A DNA stretch of 64,000 bases, taken from positions 186,001-250,000 of the forward strand of contig NZ_WQEG01000005.1 in assembly GCF_013033515.1 (NCBI RefSeq), written 5' to 3'. Shown here one piece after another: positions 20,422 through 29,150 of the stretch. The DNA is from Ruegeria sp. HKCCA6707. GTDB lineage: Bacteria > Pseudomonadota > Alphaproteobacteria > Rhodobacterales > Rhodobacteraceae. The position numbers were made by a program, and so were the translations under genes. Every line of letters begins with the position of its first letter. The stretch's first letter is position 1. The notes beneath the pieces are model-generated. The model saw only the letters and a program-made list of their open reading frames with translations, did no database searches and was not told where the DNA came from.

Positions 20422-21015
20422 ATGCCGCGTAAAAAGATCCTGATCCTTGACGGTCATCCCGCAGAAAGCAGCTTGTCCCGGACATTCGCGCAAACCTACG
20501 CAGACGCCGCACGTCAAAACGGCCACGACGTTCGCATGATTCACTTGTGCGACTTGCAGTTCGACCAAGATTTCGGCCAGGGCAGTTACGACGACTTCAA
20601 ACCCCTAGAGCCTGCACTTGAGAAGGTCTTGCAGGACTTTGAATGGAGCGATCATCTGGTTCTGACCACGCCCATGTGGTGGGGCGGCCTTCCGGCGAAA
20701 CTCAAGGGGCTGATCGACCGCATGTTCATTCCGGGGCGCACTTTTGACACGCGCAATACAACCAAGCTTGGTTTCCCGGCACCTATCCTGACGGGTCGTA
20801 CCGCGCGGGTTATCCTGACATCCGACACGCCGGGTTGGTTCATGCGACTGGTGTATCGCCAAGCCCTGATCCGTCAGGTCCGAGATCAGGTGCTGGGGTT
20901 TGTCGGCTTCAAACCCACACGGTTCACCTATTTTGCGGGGGCCAGCTATCCCAAGCCCGGACATGTCGACCGATGGATCAGCAAGGTCGCAAAGATCGGT
21001 GCGGCGGCTGTCTGA
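20422..21015 (+). CDS. Flavodoxin-fold NAD(P)H-dependent oxidoreductase
   Basis: 197 residues from the ATG at 20422 with GGAG nine bases upstream. LILDGHPAESSLSRTFAQTY at 6-25 is the FMN-phosphate loop of the NQO/MdaB/KefF group, and TTPMWWGGLPAKLKGLIDRM near 80 is the second flavin-contact motif. It probably reduces quinones or other electrophiles with two electrons. It is controlled by the divergent TetR repressor, which suggests induction by a toxic quinone or aldehyde. Confidence 0.88.
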   Translation: MPRKKILILDGHPAESSLSRTFAQTYADAARQNGHDVRMIHLCDLQFDQDFGQGSYDDFKPLEPALEKVLQDFEWSDHLVLTTPMWWGGLPAKLKGLIDRMFIPGRTFDTRNTTKLGFPAPILTGRTARVILTSDTPGWFMRLVYRQALIRQVRDQVLGFVGFKPTRFTYFAGASYPKPGHVDRWISKVAKIGAAAV

Positions 21016-21028
21016 CAGCTATGGGCAC

Positions 21029-21634
21029 CTACCACATTGTCTTGGCGGCGCGCGGTCCCCAGTCTTTATCATATTGCGCGCCACCCTCTTCCCCGGATGA
21101 GGCTTCGGCCAGCAGCTGACCCACGCTGGGCAAGTTTGCGCTTTCATCCTCTGCGGACCAGGTGCCGGAGCGCATCAACGCGCGGGCGCATTGCGAGTAG
21201 ATCTCGGTGATCGAAATCACGATGACCGTTGCGGGATGTTTTCCGTTCTTGTCAAACCGCGCGCGCAAAGCCTCGTCCGCGGTCACGCGTGCCGATCCGT
21301 TCACGCGCACAACATTGTTCGAGCCTGGCACCATAAACATCAATGAAACCCTGGGGTCGCGGACTATATTGCGCAGGCTATCCAACCGGTTGTTCCCGCG
21401 CCAATCCGGCAAGGCCAGCGTTTTCGGGTCAAGTTCCAACACAACCGGGCCATCATCGCCCCTGGGACTGCCATCAACGCCTTCCGGTCCTACGGTGCTG
21501 AGGACGCACAGCCGTGAGGACATGATCCACTGACGATAGAGCGGCGTCAGATGATCAACGACCTTGCGCAACGACGGCGCCACCGGGGCACCATAAAGAG
21601 CGGTCAGCGCCTCGATATCTTCAATGAACTCCAT
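21029..21634 (-). CDS. Pyridoxamine 5'-phosphate oxidase-like FMN split-barrel protein
   Basis: 201 residues from the ATG at 21634. VDGSPRGDDGPVVLELD, DWRGNNRLDSLRNIVRDPRV and LMFMVPGSNNVVRVNG place it in the MSMEG_1061-type PPOX family. These bind FMN or F420 and have mostly unknown substrates. Its first codons overlap the end of plsC by 14 bases, so it forms the tail of an ftsE-ftsX-plsC unit. Confidence 0.85.
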   Translation of the reverse strand: MEFIEDIEALTALYGAPVAPSLRKVVDHLTPLYRQWIMSSRLCVLSTVGPEGVDGSPRGDDGPVVLELDPKTLALPDWRGNNRLDSLRNIVRDPRVSLMFMVPGSNNVVRVNGSARVTADEALRARFDKNGKHPATVIVISITEIYSQCARALMRSGTWSAEDESANLPSVGQLLAEASSGEEGGAQYDKDWGPRAAKTMW

Positions 21635-22361
21635 CCGGATCAAACCCCACTTCGCGCATCAAACTGTTCGAGCGTGTCTCGACCATCTCTTCCAAACGTT
21701 TCAGGAATAAGTCTTTTGGAACACCGGGCTCGATCGGATCAAGAAAATCGACAATCGCCAGCCCCGGTTTGCGCAGGATCCCGGTGCGCGGCCAGAACAC
21801 GCCCGCGTTGGTCGCCACGGGGATACAGGGAAACGCAAGACCCTCGTACAGCACCGCCGTGCCCACTTTATATGGCTTCTTTACGCCCGGCGCGACTCGC
21901 GTGCCCTGCGGGTAGATCACCAACTGCCCGGGCTCGCTGAACTCTTTGGCCACATCTTTGACCATCTTCGCCACAGCTGCGCCTTTGCGCCCGCGATTGA
22001 CGGGGATGCAGCCCAAGCGTTTCGCATAAAGACCGATGATCGGTGTCCACAGCAGCTCTCGCTTCATGATGAACTTGCCATGCGGCACCGCGTTGAAGAT
22101 CATTATGATGTCCAGAAACGACTGGTGCTTGGCCCCCACAACAACTTCGCCGGTTGGAACACTGCCGCGCACTTCGCATCTGATGCCAACCATCCAGCGC
22201 GCCATCCACATGGTTGTTCGTGCATAGGTCTTGCAGGCCCGCAACGCGCCTTGTTTGGCAAACAGCGCATAGGGCGCAAAGACGATGCCCAGGATAAGCA
22301 TCCAGGCATAGATCACGATCATGAAGATCAGTGACCGGATCCATTGAAAGGCCGTGGCCAT
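21621..22361 (-). CDS. plsC: 1-Acyl-sn-glycerol-3-phosphate acyltransferase
   Basis: 246 residues from the ATG at 22361; a much longer open frame upstream belongs to another frame of ftsX. N-terminal membrane segment (~8-33), then the catalytic H-x4-D motif in AKHQSFLDIIMI near 80 and the substrate motif YPQGTRVAPG near 153. It makes phosphatidate from lysophosphatidate. The start shares one base with the ftsX stop, so it is coupled to cell-division genes. Confidence 0.93.
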   Translation of the reverse strand: MATAFQWIRSLIFMIVIYAWMLILGIVFAPYALFAKQGALRACKTYARTTMWMARWMVGIRCEVRGSVPTGEVVVGAKHQSFLDIIMIFNAVPHGKFIMKRELLWTPIIGLYAKRLGCIPVNRGRKGAAVAKMVKDVAKEFSEPGQLVIYPQGTRVAPGVKKPYKVGTAVLYEGLAFPCIPVATNAGVFWPRTGILRKPGLAIVDFLDPIEPGVPKDLFLKRLEEMVETRSNSLMREVGFDPDGVH

Positions 22362-23260
22362 CACGAAAGCTCCTTCAACTTGCGCCGCGCGGCGGCCCAT
22401 GTGGCCACAAAGGCAACGGCTGCGCCCAACAGGGGGATCAGAGCGGGCAGCAGCCATCCGATGCCCTGAAAGCCCAGCCCGGTCAGGAAACCACCTGCAT
22501 CCGAGGCCTCGGGCAGCAACAAAACACCGGACATCCCGAACAGTGTCCCAACCGCAGCCCCAAACAGAGCGCGCAGGGTGAAGCGGCGTACAAAGGCACC
22601 TGCGATGAACCGGTCCCGCGCGCCGATCTGACGCAAAACCTCGATGATCTGCGCATTGGCCGCAAGGGAAGCGTTGGCCGCAAGCGTGATCATCGCTGCG
22701 GTGGCCCCGCCGATCAGCAGGATCGAGATCCAACCAAGGCGCCTCAGTGACACCGCAGCCTCTACCAAAGGTTCACGCCAACGGGAATGGTCATCCAGCA
22801 CAGCACCCGGCACCTCCGCACCCAATCGCAGGCGCAATCCGGTGGCGTCCAGGCCCGGCTCTCCCTCGACGATTTCGATCAGCTGCGGCACTGGCAAACT
22901 GTCAAGCGGCAGATCAGGCCCGAACCAGGGGGCAAGCAGGGCGACCTGCTCTTCTGTGGTCAGCGCTCGGGCAGACGCCACGCCGGGCGTCTGGCTCAGC
23001 ACGGCCAAGGCGGCCTCGGTCTGCGCGGCGCGCTGATCTGCCGGCGCGTTGATCCGCAATGTAGCAGCACCTGCCAGTTCCGAGGCCCAACGATCGGCCA
23101 ATCGGCCAGAGGCCAACGACAGCGCCAGCGCAAAAACCGCCAAAAACGCCATCGCGCCAGAGACGAACAGGGTCAGTTGAGCGGTATAACCGGTGGGCGG
23201 CACCACACGGTCGGCGCTGCGGTCGCGTTGCAGCAGGGCGCGCAGGTCATCCTTGATCAT
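22361..23260 (-). CDS. ftsX: Cell division membrane protein FtsX
   Basis: 299 residues with one N-terminal membrane span (~30-52), a periplasmic domain (~55-165) and three C-terminal spans, the FtsX layout. The cytoplasmic N-terminus is short. With FtsE it forms an ABC-type complex that activates septal peptidoglycan hydrolases. Conservation is low, as usual for the family; the identity rests on topology, LRQIGARDRFIAGAFVRRFT near 210 and adjacency to ftsE (4-base overlap). Confidence 0.88.
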   Translation of the reverse strand: MIKDDLRALLQRDRSADRVVPPTGYTAQLTLFVSGAMAFLAVFALALSLASGRLADRWASELAGAATLRINAPADQRAAQTEAALAVLSQTPGVASARALTTEEQVALLAPWFGPDLPLDSLPVPQLIEIVEGEPGLDATGLRLRLGAEVPGAVLDDHSRWREPLVEAAVSLRRLGWISILLIGGATAAMITLAANASLAANAQIIEVLRQIGARDRFIAGAFVRRFTLRALFGAAVGTLFGMSGVLLLPEASDAGGFLTGLGFQGIGWLLPALIPLLGAAVAFVATWAAARRKLKELS

Positions 23261-23934
23261 AGATCCGCTCCTGCCAGTTGCAGCCCATGCTGCGAAATTC
23301 GCAGAACGCGCGCCTGAACCTGACTTTTGGCGGCGCGGATCAGGCTGAGGTCATGGGTGGCGATCAGAACAGTCTTGCCCATCCGGTTCAGTTCGACCAA
23401 CAGGCGCAGCAACCGCTGCGACATTTCCCAGTCGACATTGCCCGTCGGCTCATCCGCCAGAACGACATCCGGTGACAGGATCACAGCCCGTGCCAAAGCG
23501 GCACGCTGGCGTTCACCACCCGACAGCTCGGGCGGGTACGCATCGCGACGCGTGCCAAGGCCAACCCAATCCAAAAGCTCGCCAAGATTTGCATCTTCCG
23601 TCTCGGCGGCGCGCCCTGACACCATCAGCGGCAAGGCGACGTTTTCGGCCACGGTCAGGTGGTCCAAAAACCGACAATCCTGATGTACTACGCCGACCCT
23701 TCGACGCAACAAGGCCATTTGATCCCGATCCTGCCGGGCGACATCGTCGCCGAAGACAGACAGTCGCCCAGCGCTTGCCTGCAACGCGCCGTAGCAGAGC
23801 TTGAGAAAGGTGGTTTTACCAGCGCCGGAGGGGCCCGTTAGAAAATGGAACGAGCCGGGCTGCAATTGCAGCGTAACATCGCTCAGCAACTCACCATCAC
23901 CATAGCTGTAGCTGAGATTTTCCAGCTCGATCAC
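23257..23934 (-). CDS. ftsE: Cell division ATP-binding protein FtsE
   Basis: 225 residues, a single ABC ATPase. Walker A GPSGAGKTT at 34-42, Q-loop VVHQDCRFLDHLTVAEN, signature LSGGERQRAALARA near 141, Walker B VVLADEPTGNVD and the switch His in IATHDLS. It overlaps ftsX by four bases. The upstream gap to the divergent zinc-ribbon gene is 185 bp and holds the promoters of both. Confidence 0.94.
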   Translation of the reverse strand: MIELENLSYSYGDGELLSDVTLQLQPGSFHFLTGPSGAGKTTFLKLCYGALQASAGRLSVFGDDVARQDRDQMALLRRRVGVVHQDCRFLDHLTVAENVALPLMVSGRAAETEDANLGELLDWVGLGTRRDAYPPELSGGERQRAALARAVILSPDVVLADEPTGNVDWEMSQRLLRLLVELNRMGKTVLIATHDLSLIRAAKSQVQARVLRISQHGLQLAGADL

Positions 23935-24119
23935 AGCTGTCCCCTTTATCTTTTATGCACTGTGTCTTGCCCGAGAGTTGCGACGGTTTCAATGCTTCAT
24001 CGGTTCCATTTTGGATACAGTTGCACCCCCTGATCGAAAACACGCTTTGCGGTAGCCTCGTATCGGAATATAAGTTTTGAAAAAAGGATGACCGGCCAGT
24101 AGGCGGGCCAGGAGGCAGA

Positions 24120-24875
24120 ATGCGGATTACATGCCCGAATTGCGGTGCCCAATATGAAGTCCCTGACGAGGTTATTCCCGAGGGCGGGCGCGACGTGCAG
24201 TGTTCAAACTGTGAAAAAACGTGGTTTCAGGGAAAGAGCGACGAGGTAGAGGTGCCAGAGGCCGCCGAAGACACGGTCGTGACCCCAAAGCCCGAGCCTG
24301 TTCCCGAGCCCGAGGCCGAACCAGCCGCGTCTGAGGCCACTACCGACGTTCCGGCAGAACCCGAACCGGTTGCAGAAGCAAAGCCCGAGACCAAGAAGTC
24401 CAGCAATCTGGACCCTTCAATCAGCAGCATTCTGCAGGAAGAAGCCGCGCGCGAGTCGGAGTTGCGAGCCAAAGAAAGTGGAAGCCTGGAAAGCCAGCCG
24501 GACTTCGCTCTGGATCCCCCACCGGTTCCAGCGAAAGTGGCGCCAAAACGGCCACCGGCGACTCAGACCGCAAGCGATGCCGGCAAGAAAAAAGAGCTGC
24601 CAGATGTCGAAGCGATCAATTCCGGGCTGCGCAGCGCGACGGTCGGCGATCTGAACGACACGCCACCGGTGGCACGCAAATCCAACGGGTTTCTGCGGGG
24701 TTTTGCGCTGATTGTCATCATCGGTGTGATCCTGCTGCTGATCTACAGCAACGCCAACCAGATCAGCGAGGCGGTACCGCAAGCGGATCCCGTGTTGCAA
24801 TCTTATGTATCCATGGTCGATCAGGCCCGTTTGTGGTTGCAAGCGCAATCAGATGCGGGCGCAGCGCAGAACTGA
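24120..24875 (+). CDS. Zinc-ribbon (MJ0042-type) membrane protein
   Basis: 251 residues. The N-terminal zinc ribbon uses C5-x2-C8 and C28-x2-C31 (ITCPNCGAQY and VQCSNCEKTW). A long acidic Pro/Glu/Ala-rich linker follows, then one membrane span around 192-212 (GFALIVIIGVILLLIYS) and a short tail. Such proteins are typical of Alphaproteobacteria and lie beside ftsE. The role is unknown. Its stop sits in a hairpin shared with the convergent TIGR02302 gene. Confidence 0.86.
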   Translation: MRITCPNCGAQYEVPDEVIPEGGRDVQCSNCEKTWFQGKSDEVEVPEAAEDTVVTPKPEPVPEPEAEPAASEATTDVPAEPEPVAEAKPETKKSSNLDPSISSILQEEAARESELRAKESGSLESQPDFALDPPPVPAKVAPKRPPATQTASDAGKKKELPDVEAINSGLRSATVGDLNDTPPVARKSNGFLRGFALIVIIGVILLLIYSNANQISEAVPQADPVLQSYVSMVDQARLWLQAQSDAGAAQN

Positions 24876-24888
24876 CCCTTCGGGTCAG
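24872..24888. terminator. Compact bidirectional hairpin containing both stop codons
   Basis: CTGACCC-TTC-GGGTCAG is a perfect seven-base stem. The left arm contains the TGA of the zinc-ribbon gene and the right arm the complementary TGA of the TIGR02302 gene, so one short stem ends two converging genes. Confidence 0.5.
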
Positions 24889-27425
24889 AACCGCTCCAAC
24901 AGCCGTTTGAGATAGTCTAGCTCGACTTGGGGCCGATCCGTATCGCCGGTACGGCGGCGGATTTCGTCCAGCAACTCGCGGGCGCGGCGATAGACGTCTT
25001 CGCCCTGCAACAGATTCTCATCGGTCGAGATTGATCCATTGGCGCCAGCATTCCGGCCCAAGGGGTCACGATTGCTGGCTTGTGCCTCCCCTTCCTGCGT
25101 TCCCTGTCCCGGTTGGTTCTGCTGGTTCTGAGCCATCGCCTCGCCCAAGGATCGCATACCTTCCCGCAGCGCTTCCATCGCCTCGGACTGGCGGTCAATC
25201 GCTTCGGCCAGATCATCCCCGCGCAAAGCGTCTTCGGCCTGATCCATGGCGCGACCGGCCCGATCCAGCGCATCCCGCGCGGCGTCACCTTCAGGTGTAC
25301 CACCACCGGGCAGGCCCTGTTGCTGACGGCTCAACTCGTTGCGCAAAGCTTGCTGACGATCCGCCAGCGATTGCTGCTGGCCGGATTGGCCCTCACCTTC
25401 GCCATCAGGCGTTCCCTGGCCTTGGCCTTCGTGGCTTTCGCCCCGGCCTGAGCCGCCATTGCGCCCTTCATTGCCCTGACTGTCACCAGCCTGCGCGCCG
25501 GGATTGAACTGTTCTTGCAGATCACGAAAAGCCTGATCACTAAGCCCTTGCTGTTCGCGCAGCGTCTCGGCCAGTCCTTCCATGGCCTGCTGGCCCTCGG
25601 ATTGACCGCCTTGGCCCTGGCCTTGGGTGACCCGCATATTCTCCATCATCTGCTGGAACTCCTCAAGCGCCTGCTGCGCTTCGGCCATACGGCCCTGTTC
25701 CATCAGTTCCTGAATGCGATCCATCATGCGTTGCAGATCATCTTGAGACATCTGCATCGATTCACCGTTTTGACCCTGCTGCTGCTCGCCACCCTCACCG
25801 TTTTCCTGTGCCAGGCGTTGAAGTTGTTGCAGATAGTCCTGAGTGGCCTCGCGCAGCTCCTGCATCAACTCGGCAATCTCTTCGTCGCTTGCACCATTCT
25901 GCATCGCTTCGGTAAGGCGCTCTTGTGCACGACGCATCCGTTCGAGCGCATCCGCAAGCGTGCCATCTTCGATCAGAATCGCCAGATCCCACAACGCTTG
26001 CGCTATCTCTTCCTGCTGCTTGTCCTTCAACCCGTATTTGTCGAACGCCTCAAGCCGGCGCAGGGTCACGCGAAGGCGCAAATAAGCGGTCTCGGACCGG
26101 AACACGCCATCCGGCAGATGGGACACAGCCCGCAAAACCTGCGACACGCGAAGCGCGTTTTCCTTGGACCACAGCAAGTCACGGCGCTGTTCGATGATCG
26201 CTGCTGCAAGCGGGTCAAAGAACCTGCGTGCGGGCAGATCGGTCTGGTAGATCTCGGATGTCACCACCTGCTCTGCAGCGTCCTGCGCAGAGAGCGTGAT
26301 CTTGACCGGCAAATGCGCCCAGGGATGTTCCGAGAAATCTTCGATCAGGTCTTCGGTGAATTCACTGCGATCTCCGGTGATCGGCATCGGCAGGTCAACG
26401 GTAATCAACTCGCGCGGTTCCGGGTCGGTGGCCAGACCATAGCGGCGGTCGACATTGTCCAAATCCAGCTCAATCCGGGCCGTGCCCGAGATCACGCCGT
26501 AATCATCCGCCGCATCAAAGGGCAGTTTCATCTGGCCGCCTGCCTCGGCCTCGGCCCGACCCGAAACTGCGATCTGCGGAGCAGTGTCGGCAACGATCTG
26601 AACCGCCCATTCCTGAGCAGCAGGACCTTCGATCTTCAACTGGCCCGAGGTTTCGGCCACAAAATCCTGTTCCGGCTCGGTCGCCAGTTCGGCCCCGGTG
26701 GGTGATGTCGTCTCGGTCAGTGTATGGGCGCCGATCTCGCCGTAGAACCGCAAAGTGATGCGGCTGCCTTGCGGCACCACCAGCGACGGACCACTTTGAT
26801 CGGCCAGATAGAGCGTCGGCAATCCGGTATAGCGCGGGGGCTCGACCCAGCCCTCCCATGTCGCTCCCGGCCCGGCCTGTGCCGTACCCGGCGCCATCTC
26901 GGCCACGGACCCAATCCGCCAGAATGATCCGAACACCAGACCCACAACCAAGGCCAGCATCGCCGCATAGCGTAGGGCAAACGGGTCGCGCGAGGCGAGC
27001 CGAAGGTCAGGCGAAACAGGTTCGGCCTGGGCTGCGCGTGCTGCCATGCGTGCCTGATGGGCCTGCCACAGGGCAACGGAATCTGCGTCCATCGCACCAA
27101 TCGCCTGATCATCCAGCAGCGCCTGTATAGGACGGCCCGGCAATGTCTCATCCAAACGGATCAAAGCTTCGGCCCGGGACGGTATGTGAACGCGCCGGAC
27201 CCCGTAAACAGCTGTCACAACCAATGCGACAACCGCCACCACGGCGGCGCCCCAAACGGTTTCGACAGCGACAAGATCGTGCAGGCCCAGCAACAAAGCG
27301 GCCATAACCAGCATCAGTACCGAGAAGAACGGCCAAAAGGCGCGCAAAACCTGCTCGGCCAGCAAACCCGCATGGGTCAGCCACAAGGACAGTCTAGGAA
27401 CGGGCAGCTTCGAGTTGTCGCGCAA
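24885..27425 (-). CDS. TIGR02302 (DUF4175) large membrane-anchored protein
   Basis: 846 residues. Two N-terminal membrane spans (about 24-75) and a third near 155-175 precede a long soluble region. The final third is very rich in Gln, Glu and Gly, with repeats such as QEEIAQALWDLAILIEDGTL and strings of QGQG. This matches the alphaproteobacterial TIGR02302 low-complexity family, of unknown function. Its start is 36 bp from the lysA stop, and it probably shares the lysA transcript. Confidence 0.88.
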   Translation of the reverse strand: MRDNSKLPVPRLSLWLTHAGLLAEQVLRAFWPFFSVLMLVMAALLLGLHDLVAVETVWGAAVVAVVALVVTAVYGVRRVHIPSRAEALIRLDETLPGRPIQALLDDQAIGAMDADSVALWQAHQARMAARAAQAEPVSPDLRLASRDPFALRYAAMLALVVGLVFGSFWRIGSVAEMAPGTAQAGPGATWEGWVEPPRYTGLPTLYLADQSGPSLVVPQGSRITLRFYGEIGAHTLTETTSPTGAELATEPEQDFVAETSGQLKIEGPAAQEWAVQIVADTAPQIAVSGRAEAEAGGQMKLPFDAADDYGVISGTARIELDLDNVDRRYGLATDPEPRELITVDLPMPITGDRSEFTEDLIEDFSEHPWAHLPVKITLSAQDAAEQVVTSEIYQTDLPARRFFDPLAAAIIEQRRDLLWSKENALRVSQVLRAVSHLPDGVFRSETAYLRLRVTLRRLEAFDKYGLKDKQQEEIAQALWDLAILIEDGTLADALERMRRAQERLTEAMQNGASDEEIAELMQELREATQDYLQQLQRLAQENGEGGEQQQGQNGESMQMSQDDLQRMMDRIQELMEQGRMAEAQQALEEFQQMMENMRVTQGQGQGGQSEGQQAMEGLAETLREQQGLSDQAFRDLQEQFNPGAQAGDSQGNEGRNGGSGRGESHEGQGQGTPDGEGEGQSGQQQSLADRQQALRNELSRQQQGLPGGGTPEGDAARDALDRAGRAMDQAEDALRGDDLAEAIDRQSEAMEALREGMRSLGEAMAQNQQNQPGQGTQEGEAQASNRDPLGRNAGANGSISTDENLLQGEDVYRRARELLDEIRRRTGDTDRPQVELDYLKRLLERF

Positions 27426-27461
27426 GGCGGGCCTCCTGATTGGGCCCGCGCGACCACCGCG

Positions 27462-28727
27462 TCAAAGCCACGTAGGTATGGTATCGCGGTTTATGATTTC
27501 GTCAAAGCTTGGGCGTTCACGAATTACGGCAAATTGATCCCCGTTCACCAAAACTTCGGGGATCAGAGGGCGCGTATTGTATTCGCTGGACATTACCGCG
27601 CCATATGCGCCTGCGCTGCGAAAGGCGATCAGATCACCGGATTGCAAGGGCGGCATGTTACGCTGCTTGGCAAAAGTGTCCCCGGATTCGCAAACCGGGC
27701 CAACGATGTCATAGGGCTGTGGCTCGACACCGGCCTCAGGTTCCTGAACCGCAATGATGTCGTGATGCGCTTCATACATTGCGGGCCGGATCAAATCGTT
27801 CATAGCCCCGTCAATGATCAGAAAATCGCGGCCTTCGCCGGACTTCACATAGATCACCTTGCTGACCATCAAACCAGCATTGCCCGCAATCAGTCGCCCC
27901 GGTTCAATCTCGATCTCGCACCCCAAATGTCCAAGCGTTTTCTTGACCATAGCCCCGTATTCAACCGGCAAAGGTGGTGCCTCGTTCGAGCGGGTATAGG
28001 GAATGCCCAGCCCGCCACCCAAATCCAAACGGCGGATATTGTGGCCCTCGGCACGCAACTGCGCGGTCAGATCGGCGACTTTGTTATAGGCCAGCTCGAA
28101 CGGGGCCAGATCGGTCAATTGCGACCCGATATGAACGTCGATCCCGATCACCTCAAGTCCCGGAAGGCTGGCCGCGCGGGCGTAGACCTCGGACGCGCGT
28201 GAGATCGGAATACCAAACTTGTTCTCGGATTTACCCGTGGCAATCTTGGCGTGGGTTTTCGCATCCACATCTGGGTTCACCCGCACGGTAATCGGCGCGA
28301 TTACGCCCAATTCCTGGGCAACCGCATTGATCACTTCCATCTCGGGTTCGGATTCCACGTTGAACTGACGAATTCCACCGGTCAGCGCCGTGCGAATCTC
28401 ATCTGCCGTTTTACCGACGCCCGAGAAAACGATCTTGTCGCCGGGCACGCCAGCCGCCTTGGCACGCATGTACTCACCGCCCGAGACGACATCCATCCCC
28501 GCCCCCACCTGCGCCAACGTCTTCAGGATCGCCTGATTGCTGGCCGCTTTCATCGCATAGCAGACAAGGTGGTCCGTGCCTTCCAGCGCGTCGTCAAACA
28601 GCTTGAAATGACGCTGCAACGTCGCTGTCGAATAGACATAGAACGGCGTTCCGACCGCGGCTGCGATCTCGGAAATCGGGACATCCTCGGCGAAAAGCGC
28701 GCCGTCGCGGTAGAGAAAATGATCCAT
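27462..28727 (-). CDS. lysA: Diaminopimelate decarboxylase
   Basis: 421 residues. The PLP enzyme converts meso-diaminopimelate to lysine. The PLP Lys is in YAMKAASNQAIL near 60, the PLP-phosphate glycine loop is GGGLGIPY near 240, and VCESGDTFAKQRNMP near 345 holds the dimer-contributed Cys. It follows argH and two small lipoprotein genes on the minus strand. Confidence 0.97.
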   Translation of the reverse strand: MDHFLYRDGALFAEDVPISEIAAAVGTPFYVYSTATLQRHFKLFDDALEGTDHLVCYAMKAASNQAILKTLAQVGAGMDVVSGGEYMRAKAAGVPGDKIVFSGVGKTADEIRTALTGGIRQFNVESEPEMEVINAVAQELGVIAPITVRVNPDVDAKTHAKIATGKSENKFGIPISRASEVYARAASLPGLEVIGIDVHIGSQLTDLAPFELAYNKVADLTAQLRAEGHNIRRLDLGGGLGIPYTRSNEAPPLPVEYGAMVKKTLGHLGCEIEIEPGRLIAGNAGLMVSKVIYVKSGEGRDFLIIDGAMNDLIRPAMYEAHHDIIAVQEPEAGVEPQPYDIVGPVCESGDTFAKQRNMPPLQSGDLIAFRSAGAYGAVMSSEYNTRPLIPEVLVNGDQFAVIRERPSFDEIINRDTIPTWL

Positions 28728-28795
28728 AAAGCGCGCTTAGACCAAAAAAGGCCTGTGGATCAATGGAGTCTGGCGGATTTACACGCCGAACAAAG

Positions 28796-28945
28796 TCAAA
28801 AGGACGTTGAGCCACCCACACGCCCATATCCCGAGATCGAGATACCCGAAGACTTGGGCTCGGGCGTCGGCTCGGGGCGCGGCTGAGACGTAGGTTCACA
28901 AGCGGCCAAAGCCGCAAGCAGAAGAAACGGGGTCAATAATTTCAT
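28796..28945 (-). CDS. Mini-lipoprotein upstream of lysA
   Basis: 49 residues from the ATG at 28945 (AGAAG nine bases upstream). The lipoprotein signal KLLTPFLLLAALAAC ends with a good lipobox (LAAC), leaving a ~34-residue Pro/Glu-rich mature peptide. No family is assigned. Tiny lipoproteins between argH and lysA are a feature I recall in related genomes. It is co-oriented with its neighbours. Confidence 0.72.
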   Translation of the reverse strand: MKLLTPFLLLAALAACEPTSQPRPEPTPEPKSSGISISGYGRVGGSTSF

Positions 28946-28967
28946 GATATCTTCTTTTCTAAAGGCC

Positions 28968-29150
28968 TCAGAACCCGACAAACAGGCTTATCGGGCCGCG
29001 TGTCGCGCCAACGCCAGCCGCCACATAGGTCCCGCTGGAGCCTACGCCAACGCTGGCATTCATTGTCGGTTGCAGCGGTTCACCATCTGCGCCGCAGCCT
29101 GCCAACACCGCACAGGTAGCTACCAAGATCGTTGCGCGCAGCAGAGTCAT
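28968..29150 (-). CDS. Small lipoprotein coupled to argH
   Basis: 60 residues from an ATG sharing a base with the argH stop (TGATG). The signal TILVATCAVLAGC contains a canonical lipobox (LAGC). The mature part is Gly/Val-rich (NASVGVGSSGTYVAAGVG) and ends in aromatic ISLFVGF, reminiscent of a short outer-membrane-facing peptide. Function is unknown. Translation is probably coupled to argH. Confidence 0.7.
   Translation of the reverse strand: MTLLRATILVATCAVLAGCGADGEPLQPTMNASVGVGSSGTYVAAGVGATRGPISLFVGF

Noticed and set aside
22362-22733. N-terminal extension of the plsC frame
   Set aside because: It runs out of frame through ftsX; the PlsC family start with its membrane segment is at 22361.
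23859-23872. GCTGCAATTGCAGC palindrome inside ftsE, similar to the phaA site
   Set aside because: It encodes the ordinary LQLQPG segment of the ABC domain and lies within a gene, so it is treated as chance.
25515-28202. Long plus-strand open frames opposite TIGR02302 and lysA
   Set aside because: Low-complexity Leu/Gln/His-rich translations that mirror the Gln/Glu-rich coding strand; not real genes.
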